DNA of 64,000 bases from Ramlibacter henchirensis (GCF_004682015.1 NZ_SMLM01000004.1:248001-312000), one strand, 5' to 3'. Counted from the first letter of the stretch, positions 48,459-58,482 are shown. Translations and numbers: made by a program. The notes: a model not told the origin generated them from the sequence alone.

Positions 48459-49889
48459 ATGCTCCAGGTCACCGCGGACCGTCCCTGGCCCCTGTTCGAC
48501 GTCGCGCGCACGCGCGAGATCGAGCGTGAGGCCGCCGCGGCCCTGCCATCGCACACGCTGATGCAGCGCGCGGGCCTGGCGACGGCGCGGCTGGCCCTGG
48601 CCGTCGCGCCGCACGCGAACACCGTCTGGGTCGCCTGTGGCCCTGGCAACAACGGCGGGGACGGATTCGAGGCAGCCGCGCATCTGCGCCAATGGGGCAA
48701 GTCGGTGGTGCTCACGCTGGCGGGCGATCCCGCACGGCTTCCGCCGGACGCGGCTGCGGCTTGGCGCAAGTGCCAGGCCGCGGGCCTCGCGGCTTCCGCA
48801 GAACCGCCGGCGACGTGGGACGTGTGCATCGACGCGCTGCTCGGCATCGGCAATGTGCGGGCGCTGCAAGGCGAACTGGCGCAGCTCGTGCAGACGATCA
48901 ACGCAGGCCCGGGGACGGTGCTCGCGGTCGATGTGCCCAGCGGACTGGCGGCCGACTCCGGGACGGGCGAGTCGGCCCGCGCGACGCACACGCTCAGCCT
49001 GCTCACGCTGAAGCCGGGACTGTTCACCGCGTCCGGCCGCGATCGTTCCGGCCGCGTGTGGTTCGACGATCTCGGCGTCCCTTCGCAGGACGAGCGGGCG
49101 TCCGCGTGGTTGGCCGGGCCGCCGCCGGTCGCGGAGCGGCTGCATGCGAGCCACAAGGGCAGCTATGGCGACGTCGCGGCGGTCGGCGGCGCTGCAGGGA
49201 TGTCGGGAGCGGCGGTCCTCGCGGCTTCGGCGGCGCTGCACGCCGGCGCCGGTCGGGTGTACCTGTGCCCGCTGGCGCCGATCGGCGCTGCGCCGATTGC
49301 AGGTCTGCCGGAACTGATGGTGCGCGATGTCGCCGGTCTGCCGCTCGAGACGCTGAACATCGCCTGCGGCTGCGGCGGCGGCTCTGAAGTCCGGGGAGTG
49401 CTGCCGGAGATCCTGCGGCGAGCGAAGTCGCTGGTGCTCGATGCCGATGCGCTCAATGCGATTGCCGCGGAGCCGGCCTTGCAGCACGGCCTGCGCAGGA
49501 GAAGCGAGCGTGGACCGCCCACCGTGCTCACGCCGCATCCGCTCGAAGCCGCCCGGCTGCTCGGATGCACGACGGCCGAAGTGCAGGCCGATCGCCTGCG
49601 CAGTGCCACGTCACTGGGCGAACGCTTCGGCTGCGTGGTGCTGCTCAAAGGCTCCGGCTCCGTGATCGCCGCGCCCGGGCAGCTGCCGAGGATCAATCCC
49701 ACCGGCAATGCCCGGCTGGCCACCGGGGGAACGGGCGATGTGCTGGCGGGTCTCGTCGCGGCGCTGCTCGCGGCCGGCGCCGACCCGATGTCGGCGGCCG
49801 CTGCCGCCGCCTACCGCCACGGATCGGCCGCCGATCACTGGCCCGAGGGCAGCGCCCTCACCGCCGGCGCGCTCGCCCGCGCGCTCTGA
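48459..49889 (+). CDS. nnr: Bifunctional NAD(P)HX epimerase/dehydratase
   Basis: Repairs damaged hydrated NAD(P)H. 476 residues with two fused domains: the N-terminal YjeF-type epimerase (about 1-215, with CGPGNNGGDGFEAA) and the C-terminal ribokinase-like ADP-dependent dehydratase (about 225-476, with HKGSYGDVAAVGGAAGMSGA, LTPHPLEAARLL and LATGGTGDVLAGL). The ATG at 48459 fits both length and domain start. It ends exactly where the convergent SDR gene ends (stop codons adjacent). Confidence 0.94.
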   Translation: MLQVTADRPWPLFDVARTREIEREAAAALPSHTLMQRAGLATARLALAVAPHANTVWVACGPGNNGGDGFEAAAHLRQWGKSVVLTLAGDPARLPPDAAAAWRKCQAAGLAASAEPPATWDVCIDALLGIGNVRALQGELAQLVQTINAGPGTVLAVDVPSGLAADSGTGESARATHTLSLLTLKPGLFTASGRDRSGRVWFDDLGVPSQDERASAWLAGPPPVAERLHASHKGSYGDVAAVGGAAGMSGAAVLAASAALHAGAGRVYLCPLAPIGAAPIAGLPELMVRDVAGLPLETLNIACGCGGGSEVRGVLPEILRRAKSLVLDADALNAIAAEPALQHGLRRRSERGPPTVLTPHPLEAARLLGCTTAEVQADRLRSATSLGERFGCVVLLKGSGSVIAAPGQLPRINPTGNARLATGGTGDVLAGLVAALLAAGADPMSAAAAAAYRHGSAADHWPEGSALTAGALARAL

Positions 49890-50651
49890 TCAGCCGCGCC
49901 CCACGAAGGGCATCTTGGTGGCCATCACCGTGTGGAACAGCACGTTGGCTTCCGGCGGCAGGTTGGCCATGTAGAGCACCGACTGGCCGACGATGGACAC
50001 GTCCATCACCGCCTCCACCGCGATATCGCCATTGGCCTGCGGCACGCCCTTGGTCATTCGCGCAGCCAGCTCGGTGAGCGCATTGCCGACGTCGATCTGG
50101 CCGACGGCGATGTCGTACTTGCGGCCGTCGAGCGAAGCCGACTTCGTGAGGCCCGTCACCGCATGCTTGGTGGCGGTGTAGGCGATGGAACCGGGGCGCG
50201 GAGCATGCGCGGAAATCGAGCCGTTGTTGATGATGCGGCCGCCGCGCGGGTCCTGCGCCTTCATCACGCGGAACGCCTCGCGGATGCAATAGAACATGCC
50301 GTTGAGGTTGGTGTCGACCACGCGCTTCCAGTCTTCGACCGAGATGTCCTCCAGCGCCGCCCCGCCCAGGCCGATGCCCGCGTTGTTGAACAGCAGGTCC
50401 ACGCGGCCGAAGGCCTCGGCGGTGCGCCGGAACAGCGCCTCGACTGAAGCAGGGTCGGTGACGTCGGCCGGGACCGCCAGTGCGCGGTCGCCCGCCGCGG
50501 CCTCCTTCAACGTACCTTCCAGCGCGTCCGCGCGCCGGCCTGCCACAGCGACTTTCCAGCCGTCGGCCAGCAGCGCGAGCGCCGCCGCCTTGCCGATGCC
50601 GCTGCCGCCACCGGTGACGATGGCTACGCGTGGGGATCTGTTCCTGTCCAT
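49890..50651 (-). CDS. Short-chain dehydrogenase/reductase
   Basis: A 253-residue NAD(P)-dependent SDR. The Rossmann motif TGGGSGIG is at 13-20, FNNAG near 88-92, the catalytic Ser145 in NNGSISA and the YTATK motif with Tyr158 and Lys162. Arg residues after the second beta strand (AGRRAD) suggest an NADP preference. The substrate cannot be told. It starts 12 nt after the RNase R stop and is probably co-transcribed. Confidence 0.88.
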   Translation of the reverse strand: MDRNRSPRVAIVTGGGSGIGKAAALALLADGWKVAVAGRRADALEGTLKEAAAGDRALAVPADVTDPASVEALFRRTAEAFGRVDLLFNNAGIGLGGAALEDISVEDWKRVVDTNLNGMFYCIREAFRVMKAQDPRGGRIINNGSISAHAPRPGSIAYTATKHAVTGLTKSASLDGRKYDIAVGQIDVGNALTELAARMTKGVPQANGDIAVEAVMDVSIVGQSVLYMANLPPEANVLFHTVMATKMPFVGRG

Positions 50652-50663
50652 GTCGGTCTCTCC

Positions 50664-52826
50664 TCAGCGCCGCCCTTTGCGGCCCTTGCTCTTGGCGCTT
50701 GCGGCGGCCTTCTTCACGGCCGCCTTCAGGTTCTGGATCGGCGAGCGCTCGGCCGCCTTCGCCGTCTTGCGCGCGGACGCCCGCTTGCCGGAGGTCTTGC
50801 CGGACGGCCCCGGCGAAACGCCCTTCTCGCGCATCGCCCGCAGTTCCAGCTCCTCGCCTTCGCGCACCAGGCGGAAGTCGATCTTGCGGCCGTCGAGGTC
50901 GACCCGGCTGACCTGCACCCGCACGCGCGTGCCGATGGCGTAGCGGATGCCGGTTCGCTCGCCGCGCAACTCCTGCCGCGCCTCGTCGAACTTGAAGTAC
51001 TCGCCGCCCAGCTCGGTGATGTGCACCAGGCCTTCGACGTACAGCGCGTCCAGCGTGACGAAGATGCCGAAGGTGGTGGCCGCGCTGACCACGCCGCTGT
51101 ACTCCTCGCCGAGGTGCTCGCGCATGTACTTGCACTTGAGCCAGGCCTCCACGTCGCGGCTGGCCTCGTCGGCGCGGCGTTCGTTGGCACTGCAGTGCAG
51201 GCCGGCGGCTTCCCAGGCCTGCACCTCCCGCGTGGGCGGCGCCTTCTTCAGCTTCTGGTGGGGCGGCGCCACGCGGGTGGCCAGGCGGCGCGCCAGCTTC
51301 TCGTGCGCTTCGCCCGGCGTCGGCAGCGCGGGCAGCGTGTAGTGGGTCTTGGCGAGGATTGCCTTGATCACGCGGTGCACCAGCAGGTCCGGGTAGCGGC
51401 GGATCGGGCTGGTGAAGTGCGTGTAGGCGTCGTAGGCAAGCCCGAAGTGGCCGCTGTTGATCGGTGTGTAGATCGCCTGCTGCATCGAGCGCAGCAGCAT
51501 GGTGTGGATCTGCTGCGCGTCGGGCCGCTCCTTGGTGGCCTCGGCGATCCTCTGGAACTCGCCGGGCATAGGCTCGTCGCTGATCGTGAGCCCCACGCCC
51601 ATGGCCTTGAGGTAGTTGCGCAGGATCTCCTTCTTCTCCGGGGTCGGGCCTTCGTGCACCCGGTACAGGCCCGGGTGCTTGCTTTCCTGGATGTAGTCGG
51701 CGGCGCAGACGTTGGCGGCCAGCATGGCCTCCTCGATCAGGCGGTGCGCGTCGTTGCGCGTGCGCGGCACGATCTTCTCGATGCGGCCGTTCTCGTCGCA
51801 GATGATCTGCGTCTCCGTCGTCTCGAAATCGACGGCGCCGCGCGCCTGGCGCGACTTGAGCAGCGCGCGGTAGACGTCGTGCAGGTTGAGCAGGTCGCCC
51901 ACCCGTTCCTTGCGGCGCTGGGCCTCGGGGCCGCGGGTGTTGGCCAGGATCGCCGCCACCTCCGTGTACGTGAAGCGGGCATGGCTCCACATCACGGCCG
52001 GGTAGAACTGGTAGGCCTGGATCTCGCCGGTGGGCGCGATCAGCATGTCGCAAACCATGCAGAGGCGATCGACCTCCGGGTTCAGCGAGCACAGCCCGTT
52101 CGATAGTTTCTCCGGGAGCATCGGGATCACCCGGCGCGGGAAGTAGACGCTGGTGGCGCGGTCGTACGCATCGACATCGATCGCGCTGCCGGTCTCCACG
52201 TAATGGCTGACGTCCGCGATGGCGACCAGGAGGCGCCAGCCCTTGCCGCGGCCGACCTTGGCCGGCTCGCAGTACACGGCGTCGTCGAAGTCGCGCGCGT
52301 CCTCGCCGTCGATGGTGACCAGCGGAACGTCGGTCAGGTCGACGCGGTGCTTGCGGTCCTTCGGTTGAACCTTGTCCGGCAGCACCCGCGCCTGCGCGAT
52401 GCAGGGCTCGGAGAACTCGTGCGGCACGCCGTACTTGCGCACCGCGATCTCGATCTCCATGCCGGGGTCGTCGATCTCGCCCAGCACCTCCTTGACCCGG
52501 CCGACCGGCTGGCCGTAGAGGCTCGGCGGTTCGGTGAGTTCGACGACCACCACCTGCCCCGGCTTCGCGGTGCCGGTGGCGCCTTTCGGGATGAGGACGT
52601 CCTGCCCATAACGCTTGTCCTCGGGCGCGACCAGCCAGACGCCGCTCTCGTGCAGCAGGCGGCCGATGATCGGCTGGGCCGGTCGCTCGACGATCTCGAC
52701 CACGCGCCCTTCGGGGCGGCCCTTGCGGTCATGGCGCACGATGCGCGCGCGCACGCGGTCCTTGTGCAGCACCGCGCGCATCTCGTTGGGGGGCAGGTAG
52801 ATGTCGGTCTCGCCGTCGTCTCGCAC
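50664..52826 (-). CDS. rnr: Ribonuclease R (5' end uncertain)
   Basis: A 3'-5' exoribonuclease that degrades structured RNA. Cold-shock domains, the catalytic RNB domain (DGEDARDFDDAVYCE, HFTSPIRRYPDLLVHR), an S1 domain and a Lys-rich C-terminal tail are visible. The first canonical start in frame is a GTG at 52826 (720 residues), but conserved residues (QGHRDGHGYVV) lie just upstream in the same frame, so the protein probably begins earlier. None of the 47 codons back to the in-frame TAG at 52970-52968 is ATG, GTG or TTG. A non-AUG start (ATC at 52916 follows AAGGA), or a small frameshift, is possible. The N-terminal helix-turn-helix of E. coli RNase R is absent. Confidence 0.9.
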   Translation of the reverse strand: MRDDGETDIYLPPNEMRAVLHKDRVRARIVRHDRKGRPEGRVVEIVERPAQPIIGRLLHESGVWLVAPEDKRYGQDVLIPKGATGTAKPGQVVVVELTEPPSLYGQPVGRVKEVLGEIDDPGMEIEIAVRKYGVPHEFSEPCIAQARVLPDKVQPKDRKHRVDLTDVPLVTIDGEDARDFDDAVYCEPAKVGRGKGWRLLVAIADVSHYVETGSAIDVDAYDRATSVYFPRRVIPMLPEKLSNGLCSLNPEVDRLCMVCDMLIAPTGEIQAYQFYPAVMWSHARFTYTEVAAILANTRGPEAQRRKERVGDLLNLHDVYRALLKSRQARGAVDFETTETQIICDENGRIEKIVPRTRNDAHRLIEEAMLAANVCAADYIQESKHPGLYRVHEGPTPEKKEILRNYLKAMGVGLTISDEPMPGEFQRIAEATKERPDAQQIHTMLLRSMQQAIYTPINSGHFGLAYDAYTHFTSPIRRYPDLLVHRVIKAILAKTHYTLPALPTPGEAHEKLARRLATRVAPPHQKLKKAPPTREVQAWEAAGLHCSANERRADEASRDVEAWLKCKYMREHLGEEYSGVVSAATTFGIFVTLDALYVEGLVHITELGGEYFKFDEARQELRGERTGIRYAIGTRVRVQVSRVDLDGRKIDFRLVREGEELELRAMREKGVSPGPSGKTSGKRASARKTAKAAERSPIQNLKAAVKKAAASAKSKGRKGRR

Positions 52827-52895
52827 GACATAGCCGTGGCCGTCGCGATGTCCCTGGATCGCTCCCTCGACTTCATCGAGGAGGCCGCCCGTGTG

Positions 52896-52923
52896 TTGGG
52901 GTCCGATGTTTTTGATATAGAAT
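52896..52923 (+). promoter_or_regulatory. Promoter of tRNA-Leu
   Basis: TTGGGG (52896-52901), a 16-nt spacer and TAGAAT (52918-52923), 17 nt before the tRNA. It overlaps the 5' end of the divergent rnr coding region. Confidence 0.55.
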
Positions 52924-52940
52924 CCTTGTCTTCCTGAAAT

Positions 52941-53025
<85 letters not shown>

Positions 53026-53036
53026 AGTCAAATCAT

Positions 53037-53058
53037 AAAGCCGGCACAAGCCGGCTTT
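53037..53058 (+). terminator. Terminator of tRNA-Leu, possibly bidirectional
   Basis: AAAGCCGGC (53037-53045), loop ACAA, GCCGGCTTT (53050-53058), then ATTCGTTT. On the minus strand the same stem ends in TTTATGATTT, so it can also terminate rimO. Confidence 0.8.
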
Positions 53059-53078
53059 ATTCGTTTGGGGGTCGTGCT

Positions 53079-54458
53079 TCAGATCGGCAGCCCGACCAGG
53101 TCGTGGCCTTCGGTGGCCACGATGCGCGCCCGGGTGAATTCGCCCACCTTCAGCTGCTTGCTCAGCTTCTGCGGCGGAAGAAGCCGGACGGTGCCGTCGA
53201 TCTCCGGCGCGTCCGCGTAGCTGCGGCCCAGGCCGCCCTTGCGCCCGAGGCCCGGCGCCGAATCCACCAGCACCTGCATCGTCGCGCCCACGCGCCGCTG
53301 CAGGCGTTTCGCCGACACTGCCTCGGCCACCGCCATGAAGCGCGCGCGGCGCTCCTCGCGCACTTGCGCCGGCAGCATGCCGGGCAACTCGTTGGCGGCC
53401 GCGCCCTCGACGGGGCTGTAGGCGAAGCAGCCGGCGCGATCGATCTGCGCCTCGCGCACGAAGTCCAGCAGGTGCTCGAACTCCTCTTCGGTCTCGCCCG
53501 GGAAGCCCGCGATGAAGGTGCTGCGAACCACCAGCTCGGGACAGGCCTCGCGCCATTTCTGCAGCCGCTCCAGGTTGCGCTCGCCGCTGGCCGGCCGCTT
53601 CATCCGGCGCAGCACGTCGGGATGGCTGTGCTGGAACGGCACGTCCAGGTAAGGCAGCACAGCGCCCGTGGCCATGAGCGGGATCACCTCGTCGACCGAC
53701 GGATACGGATAGACGTAGTGCAGCCGCACCCACGCGCCGTGCGGCTGCGCCAGTTCGCCCAGCGCCTGCACGAGTTCCAGCATGCGTGTCTTCACCGGGC
53801 GCCCGTCGAAGAAGCCGGTGCGGTACTTGACGTCGACGCCGTACGCCGACGTGTCCTGGCTGACCACCAGCAGTTCCTTCACGCCGCTTTCGAACAGCGC
53901 CCGCGCTTCCTTGAGCACGTCGCCCACCGGTCGGCTCACCAGGTCGCCGCGCATCGAGGGGATGATGCAGAAGGTGCAGCGGTGGTTGCAGCCCTCGCTG
54001 ATCTTCAGGTAGGCGTAGTGCCCGGGGGTGAGCTTGATGCCCGCGGCCGGCACCAGGTCCACGAACGGGTCGTGCGGCTTGGGCAGGTGCGTGTGCACCG
54101 CGTCCATCACTTCCTGCGTGGCATGCGGTCCGGTGACCGCGAGCACGGACGGATGGACCTCGCGCACCATGTTGCCGCCGCCCTCGCCCGAACGCGCGCC
54201 CAGGCAGCCGGTAACGATCACCTTCCCGTTTTCGGCCAGCGCCTCGCCGATGGTGTCCAGGCTTTCCTTGACGGCGTCATCGATGAAGCCGCAGGTGTTG
54301 ACGATCACCAGGTCGGCGCCCTCGAAGGTCTTGGACGTTCGGTAGCCCTCGGCGGAAAGCTGGGTCAGGATCAGCTCCGAGTCGGTCAGCGCCTTGGGGC
54401 AGCCGAGGCTCACGAAGCCCACCTTCGGGGGTGCCTGCGCAACGGTCGAATCACTCAT
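53079..54458 (-). CDS. rimO: Ribosomal protein S12 methylthiotransferase RimO
   Basis: Radical-SAM enzyme that adds a methylthio group to an aspartate of S12. 459 residues. The N-terminal UPF0004 domain ligates an iron-sulfur cluster through Cys20, Cys56 and Cys85; the radical-SAM motif CNHRCTFC has Cys157, Cys161 and Cys164; a TRAM domain ends the protein. [16 protein letters not shown] and DTSAYGVD distinguish it from MiaB. A terminator-like hairpin lies upstream, after phaR. Confidence 0.96.
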   Translation of the reverse strand: MSDSTVAQAPPKVGFVSLGCPKALTDSELILTQLSAEGYRTSKTFEGADLVIVNTCGFIDDAVKESLDTIGEALAENGKVIVTGCLGARSGEGGGNMVREVHPSVLAVTGPHATQEVMDAVHTHLPKPHDPFVDLVPAAGIKLTPGHYAYLKISEGCNHRCTFCIIPSMRGDLVSRPVGDVLKEARALFESGVKELLVVSQDTSAYGVDVKYRTGFFDGRPVKTRMLELVQALGELAQPHGAWVRLHYVYPYPSVDEVIPLMATGAVLPYLDVPFQHSHPDVLRRMKRPASGERNLERLQKWREACPELVVRSTFIAGFPGETEEEFEHLLDFVREAQIDRAGCFAYSPVEGAAANELPGMLPAQVREERRARFMAVAEAVSAKRLQRRVGATMQVLVDSAPGLGRKGGLGRSYADAPEIDGTVRLLPPQKLSKQLKVGEFTRARIVATEGHDLVGLPI

Positions 54459-54507
54459 GGTCGGTATTGTCCCAAAGGGACGATTCGCCGGCTGCGGCCG
54501 GCCCAGA

Positions 54508-54531
54508 TGAAAAGGGCCGGGACACCCGGCC
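54508..54531 (-). terminator. Intrinsic terminator of phaR
   Basis: On the minus strand GGCCGGG-TGT-CCCGGCC is followed by CTTTTC, 20 nt after the phaR stop. Confidence 0.75.
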
Positions 54532-54551
54532 GTGGATGCGGCTGGAGCGGA

Positions 54552-55100
54552 TTACCGCTTGCCGATGAAGGCGCCGAGCATCTGCTCGGTCTGCTTCTGC
54601 ATCTGTTCCTGCATCTTGTCGAACATGGTCTTGGACTGCTCGACGTAGCTGCCCATCATCCCCTGCATCAGCGGGTTCTGCATGTTCATGAACTGCGCCC
54701 ACATCTCGGGCGTGAGGTTCTTCGACTGCTCGGCCAGCTTGGCCTGGATGTCGGTGAACGCCTGCACGTTCTTCTCGAGGTAGGTGCCCATGAAGCCCTG
54801 CGCCGCATGCCCGTAGAAACGGATGATGTTGGCCAGGGCCGCCTCGCTGAACATCGGCGCGCCGCCCGCCTCCTCCTCCAGGATGATCTGCAGCAGGATG
54901 CTTCGCGTCAGGTCCTCGTTGGTCTTGGCATCGCGCACGGTGAACGGCTCGTTGCCCATCACCAGCTGCTTGACTTCCGCCAGCGTGATGTACGTGGACG
55001 TGTCCGTGTCGTACAGCCGCCGATTCGGATACTTCTTGATCACGCGCTGCACGGGCTGCGCGGGTTCCGCGGCGCGGGCGGCGGCTTTCTTGCTTTGCAC
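54552..55100 (-). CDS. phaR: Polyhydroxybutyrate synthesis repressor PhaR
   Basis: A 182-residue regulator that binds both DNA and PHB granules; it represses phasin genes until granules form. The N-terminal DNA-binding segment VIKKYPNRRLYDTDTSTYIT is diagnostic, followed by the PHB-accumulation regulatory domain and a Met/Gln-rich amphipathic C-terminus (MFDKMQEQMQKQTEQM) that likely contacts the granule. The start is a GTG at 55100 with AGGAG upstream. It shows that the organism makes PHB, in line with bdhA nearby. Confidence 0.93.
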   Translation of the reverse strand: MQSKKAAARAAEPAQPVQRVIKKYPNRRLYDTDTSTYITLAEVKQLVMGNEPFTVRDAKTNEDLTRSILLQIILEEEAGGAPMFSEAALANIIRFYGHAAQGFMGTYLEKNVQAFTDIQAKLAEQSKNLTPEMWAQFMNMQNPLMQGMMGSYVEQSKTMFDKMQEQMQKQTEQMLGAFIGKR

Positions 55101-55165
55101 GAGGGGAACTCCTGGGGGTTCTTCGCGACCGCGCGCCGTGGCGGGCGCATGCGGCGGTGCAAAAG

Positions 55166-55171
55166 ATTCTA
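55166..55171 (-). promoter_or_regulatory. Likely -10 element of phaR
   Basis: TAGAAT on the minus strand, about 65 nt upstream of the phaR GTG; no clear -35. Confidence 0.4.
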
Positions 55172-55249
55172 GAAACGCCGCCTGCGCGCGCCCCGCAGGT
55201 TTACCCTACGGCAGCGCACCGCCACCAGGCGGGAAGTTCTCTAGGGAAG

Positions 55250-55326
55250 TGGTAGGCGCGATTGGACTCGAACCAACGACCCCCACCATGTCAAGGTGGT
55301 GCTCTAACCAGCTGAGCTACGCGCCT
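55250..55326 (-). tRNA. tRNA-Val (anticodon GAC)
   Basis: A 77-nt tRNA including the encoded CCA. Acceptor stem AGGCGCG/CGCGCCT, D arm GCTC...GAGC, anticodon stem CCACC/GGTGG with loop TTGACAT (anticodon GAC) and T arm TTGGTTCGAGTCCAA. It lies between relA and phaR on the same strand. Confidence 0.97.
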
Positions 55327-55347
55327 GAATGTCGTTCGAGAGGCGGG

Positions 55348-55356
55348 ATTGTAGCA
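55348..55356 (-). promoter_or_regulatory. Extended -10 promoter of tRNA-Val
   Basis: On the minus strand TGC-TACAAT (55356-55348) is an extended -10, about 22 nt upstream of the tRNA 5' end and just past the relA stop codon. Confidence 0.6.
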
Positions 55357-55375
55357 GAGGAGCTCGCGCCGGCTT

Positions 55376-57580
55376 TCAGCGCCGACGCGCCGTGCGCACT
55401 CCGCCGACCTCGCGCACGAGCCCCAGCACACGGGCCAGCCGCGCCGAATCGGTGATCTCCACGGTGAACGTCATCCACGCCGTGCCGCGCACCGACTGGG
55501 TCTGCACGCCGATCACGTTCATCTTCTCCTTGGCGAACACCTCGGAGATGTCGCGCAGCAGGCCCTGCCGGTCCGCGGCCTCCACCGCCACATCCACCGG
55601 GTAGACCGCGCCCGCGTCGGCCTTGGAGCGGCCCCACTCCACTTCGATCACGCGTTCGGCGTTGCGCGCGGCCATCTCGCGGAAGTTGCTGCAGTCCGTG
55701 CGGTGGATGCTCACGCCCTTGCCGCGCGTCACGAAGCCGGCGATGTCGTCCGGCGGCGCGGGTTTGCAGCAGCGCGCCAGCTGCGTCATCAGCGAGTCGA
55801 CGCCCACCACGAGCACGCCGCCCTTGGGCGAGCGGTCCGCGGGCCGCGCCTTCTTCAGCAGCAGGTACTCGTCCTGCGGCAGCGGCGCCTCGGGCGGATG
55901 CAGCAGCGTCTCGATGTTGCGCAGCGAGTACTCGTCCTTGCCGACCACGAAGAACAGGTCGTCCGGCGACTTGAAGCCCAGTTGCGCGGCCAGGTCGTTG
56001 TGGTTCAGCGAAGTGCGGCCTTCGCGCTGCAGCAGCTTTTCCACGAGCTCCCGCCCGCGCGCGATGGTCTCGTGCCGGACCTGCTCGTTGAACCACGCGC
56101 GCACCTTGGCCTTGGCGCGATGGCTCGCCAGGAAGCCGAGATCGGCGTTGAGCCAGTCGCGCGAGGGTCCGCCTTCCTTGGTCGCGACGATCTCGACGGT
56201 CTGGCCGTTCTGCAGCGGCGTGTTCAGCGGCACCATCGCCCCGTCCACGCGTGCGCCGCGGCAGCGGTGGCCCAGGTTCGTGTGCACGGTGTACGCGAAG
56301 TCCACCGGCGTGGCGCCCTGCGGCAGTTCCACGATGGCCGCATTCGGCGTGAGCACGTAGATGCGGTCTTCGAACAGGCCTTCGCTGGCGCCCGCCAGGT
56401 CCCGCTCCCACGCCAGCAGTTGCCGCAGCACGGCGATCTTGGCGTCGTACTCGCCCGCGGCCGACACGCCCGAATAGCCCTTGCTCCCCGCCTCCTTGTA
56501 GGCCCAGTGCGCCGCGACTCCGTGCTCGGCGTGGTCGTGCATCGCGTGGGTGCGGATCTGGATCTCGATCGGCCGACCGGCCTCGTCGCGCACCACCGTG
56601 TGCAGCGACTGGTAGCCGTTCGGCTTGGGTCTGGCGATGTAGTCGTCGAACTCCGACGGGATCGCCTCGTACTTCTGGTGCACCCACGACAGTGCCGCGT
56701 AGCAGTCGCGCACGTCGGGCACGATGACCCGCAGCGCGCGCACGTCGAACACCTCGGCGAAGTCCAGCGCCTTGCCGCGCATCTTCTTGACGATGCTGTA
56801 GATGTGCTTGGGCCGGCCCTGCACCTGGGCCGAAACGCCCTGCGACTTCAGTTCGGCCTGAAGGCGCAGGCGCAACTGCTCGACGTAGGCCTCGCGCTCG
56901 GCGCGCTTCTCGTCCAGCAGCCGGGCCACCTGCTTGTAGGTGTCGGGCTCCAGGAAGCGGAAGGCCAGGTCCTCCATCTCCCACTTGACCTGCCAGATGC
57001 CCAGCCGGTTGGAGAGCGGCGCGAAGATGTGGAGCGCTTCGCGCGCGACGCTCGGCGGCGCCGGCACCTTGCGCGCGGCGTGCCAGCGCAGCGTCTGCAG
57101 TCGGGAAGCGAGGCGCAGCATCACGACGCGCAGGTCGCGCGAGAACGCCAGCAGCATCTTGCGCACGTTCTCGGTCTGGACCTTGGGGTCGTCGACCGGC
57201 TTCAGCGAGTCTTCGGCCGAGCGGGCCTGGCGCTGCACCCGCACCAGCGCGGTGGTCTCGATCGCCAGGGCCGCGTAGCTCTCGCCGAACGCCTTGGCGA
57301 TCACCTCCTGCGGCTTGTTCAGGTGCGGGCAGGCGTAGACCAGGTAGCTCGCCGCCTGCATGGCCTGCGAGCCGCCCATGGATTTCAGGATCGCCGCGAC
57401 CGCATCGGCGTGCTCCAGCGTGTTCTCGCCGGTGTCCAGCGTTTCGGACGCGATGAAGGGCTCGGCGAAAGCGCGGGCGCGGGCCAGCGCATCCCTCTGC
57501 TGCGGCAGGGACTGCTCGGCCGCGGCGATCAGCTCGGGGACCGGGCCGCCCTGCACGGGTTCGGCCATCTGCCGCTTCAT
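55376..57580 (-). CDS. relA: (p)ppGpp synthetase RelA
   Basis: Ribosome-linked alarmone synthetase of the stringent response. 734 residues: degenerate HD hydrolase domain (about 45-190), synthetase domain (about 245-400, with RPKPNGYQSLHTVV), TGS domain (about 410-475, VYVLTPNAAIVELPQGATPVDFAY), zinc-finger/helical region with CCKP, and a C-terminal ACT domain. In the HD region the His-Asp pair of SpoT is replaced (SYLVYA), so it is a RelA-type enzyme without hydrolase; SpoT must be elsewhere. The start overlaps the upstream hydrolase stop by 4 nt. Confidence 0.95.
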   Translation of the reverse strand: MKRQMAEPVQGGPVPELIAAAEQSLPQQRDALARARAFAEPFIASETLDTGENTLEHADAVAAILKSMGGSQAMQAASYLVYACPHLNKPQEVIAKAFGESYAALAIETTALVRVQRQARSAEDSLKPVDDPKVQTENVRKMLLAFSRDLRVVMLRLASRLQTLRWHAARKVPAPPSVAREALHIFAPLSNRLGIWQVKWEMEDLAFRFLEPDTYKQVARLLDEKRAEREAYVEQLRLRLQAELKSQGVSAQVQGRPKHIYSIVKKMRGKALDFAEVFDVRALRVIVPDVRDCYAALSWVHQKYEAIPSEFDDYIARPKPNGYQSLHTVVRDEAGRPIEIQIRTHAMHDHAEHGVAAHWAYKEAGSKGYSGVSAAGEYDAKIAVLRQLLAWERDLAGASEGLFEDRIYVLTPNAAIVELPQGATPVDFAYTVHTNLGHRCRGARVDGAMVPLNTPLQNGQTVEIVATKEGGPSRDWLNADLGFLASHRAKAKVRAWFNEQVRHETIARGRELVEKLLQREGRTSLNHNDLAAQLGFKSPDDLFFVVGKDEYSLRNIETLLHPPEAPLPQDEYLLLKKARPADRSPKGGVLVVGVDSLMTQLARCCKPAPPDDIAGFVTRGKGVSIHRTDCSNFREMAARNAERVIEVEWGRSKADAGAVYPVDVAVEAADRQGLLRDISEVFAKEKMNVIGVQTQSVRGTAWMTFTVEITDSARLARVLGLVREVGGVRTARRR

Positions 57581-58482
57581 GGCCGCAGCAGGAAGGAGAC
57601 GGCGGCGTCGACCTGCCCGGGTGCGACGAAGGTGGGCGCATGGCCCACGCCTTCGAACTCGAGGAGCTCGGCGCGGGGGCCGCGTCGCGTCATCTCGATC
57701 GCGGTGTCGCGCGAGAGCAGGTCCGACTGCGCGCCGCGGACGACGAGCGTGCGCGCCGTGATCGCGTCGTAGAGGGTCCACAGCGCCGCTTCGCTTTCGG
57801 CGGCCTGGGCCTCCGTCATCGCCTTCACCGGCACGGCGATGGCCGGGTCGTAGTGCAGCGTGACGCCGCCTTCGGGCAGCGGCTTGACCATGGCTTCGGA
57901 CAGCGACAGCCATTGCTGCGGCGTGTGCGGCCCGAAGCTGGTGGAGATCTTCCACATCGCGTCGGCCGCCTCGCGCAGGTCGCTGAAGCGGCCGGTGCGG
58001 CCCAGGTAGCCGCTGATGCGCTGGATGGCGGACCACTGCACCGCCGGACCGACGTCGTTGAGCACCAGCCGCTTGATCGGGACCGGCAGCGGCAGCTTCG
58101 GCGAGCCGGCGAGGCCCATGCCGATCAGGCCGCCCATGCTGGTGCCGAACCAGGAGAGATCCGTGATCGGCGCCTGGGAATGGAGTTGCGCGAGCATCGC
58201 CAGCATGTCGCCCGCGTAGGTCGGCAGCTGGTAGCCCTGCGGGTTCTTCAGCCAGTCGCTGCGGCCGCGGCCCACCACGTCGGGGCACACGACCCGGATC
58301 GGCTCCGCGCTGCGATCCACCAGCGACGCGGCCAGCACGTCGAAGTCGCGCCCCTGCCGCGACAGGCCGTGCACGCAGACGACCACGCGGCCGGCGTCCT
58401 CGGCGCCCCAGCTCCAGTACGCCATGCGGTGCGCGCCGTCGGCGTCGGCGCACGGTACGTAGTTCAGCTTAGGGGAGGCCAT
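57577..58482 (-). CDS. Alpha/beta hydrolase
   Basis: A 301-residue alpha/beta hydrolase. The oxyanion region VVVCVHGLSRQGRDFD, the nucleophile elbow GTSMGG with Ser115, and the C-terminal VGHAPTF histidine are present, giving a complete Ser-Asp-His set. A lid of about 80 residues follows the nucleophile. The substrate is unknown; given phaR and bdhA nearby, a hydroxyester or PHB oligomer is one possibility, but nothing in the sequence proves it. ATG at 58482 with GGGGAGG upstream; it overlaps relA by 4 nt. Confidence 0.85.
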   Translation of the reverse strand: MASPKLNYVPCADADGAHRMAYWSWGAEDAGRVVVCVHGLSRQGRDFDVLAASLVDRSAEPIRVVCPDVVGRGRSDWLKNPQGYQLPTYAGDMLAMLAQLHSQAPITDLSWFGTSMGGLIGMGLAGSPKLPLPVPIKRLVLNDVGPAVQWSAIQRISGYLGRTGRFSDLREAADAMWKISTSFGPHTPQQWLSLSEAMVKPLPEGGVTLHYDPAIAVPVKAMTEAQAAESEAALWTLYDAITARTLVVRGAQSDLLSRDTAIEMTRRGPRAELLEFEGVGHAPTFVAPGQVDAAVSFLLRP

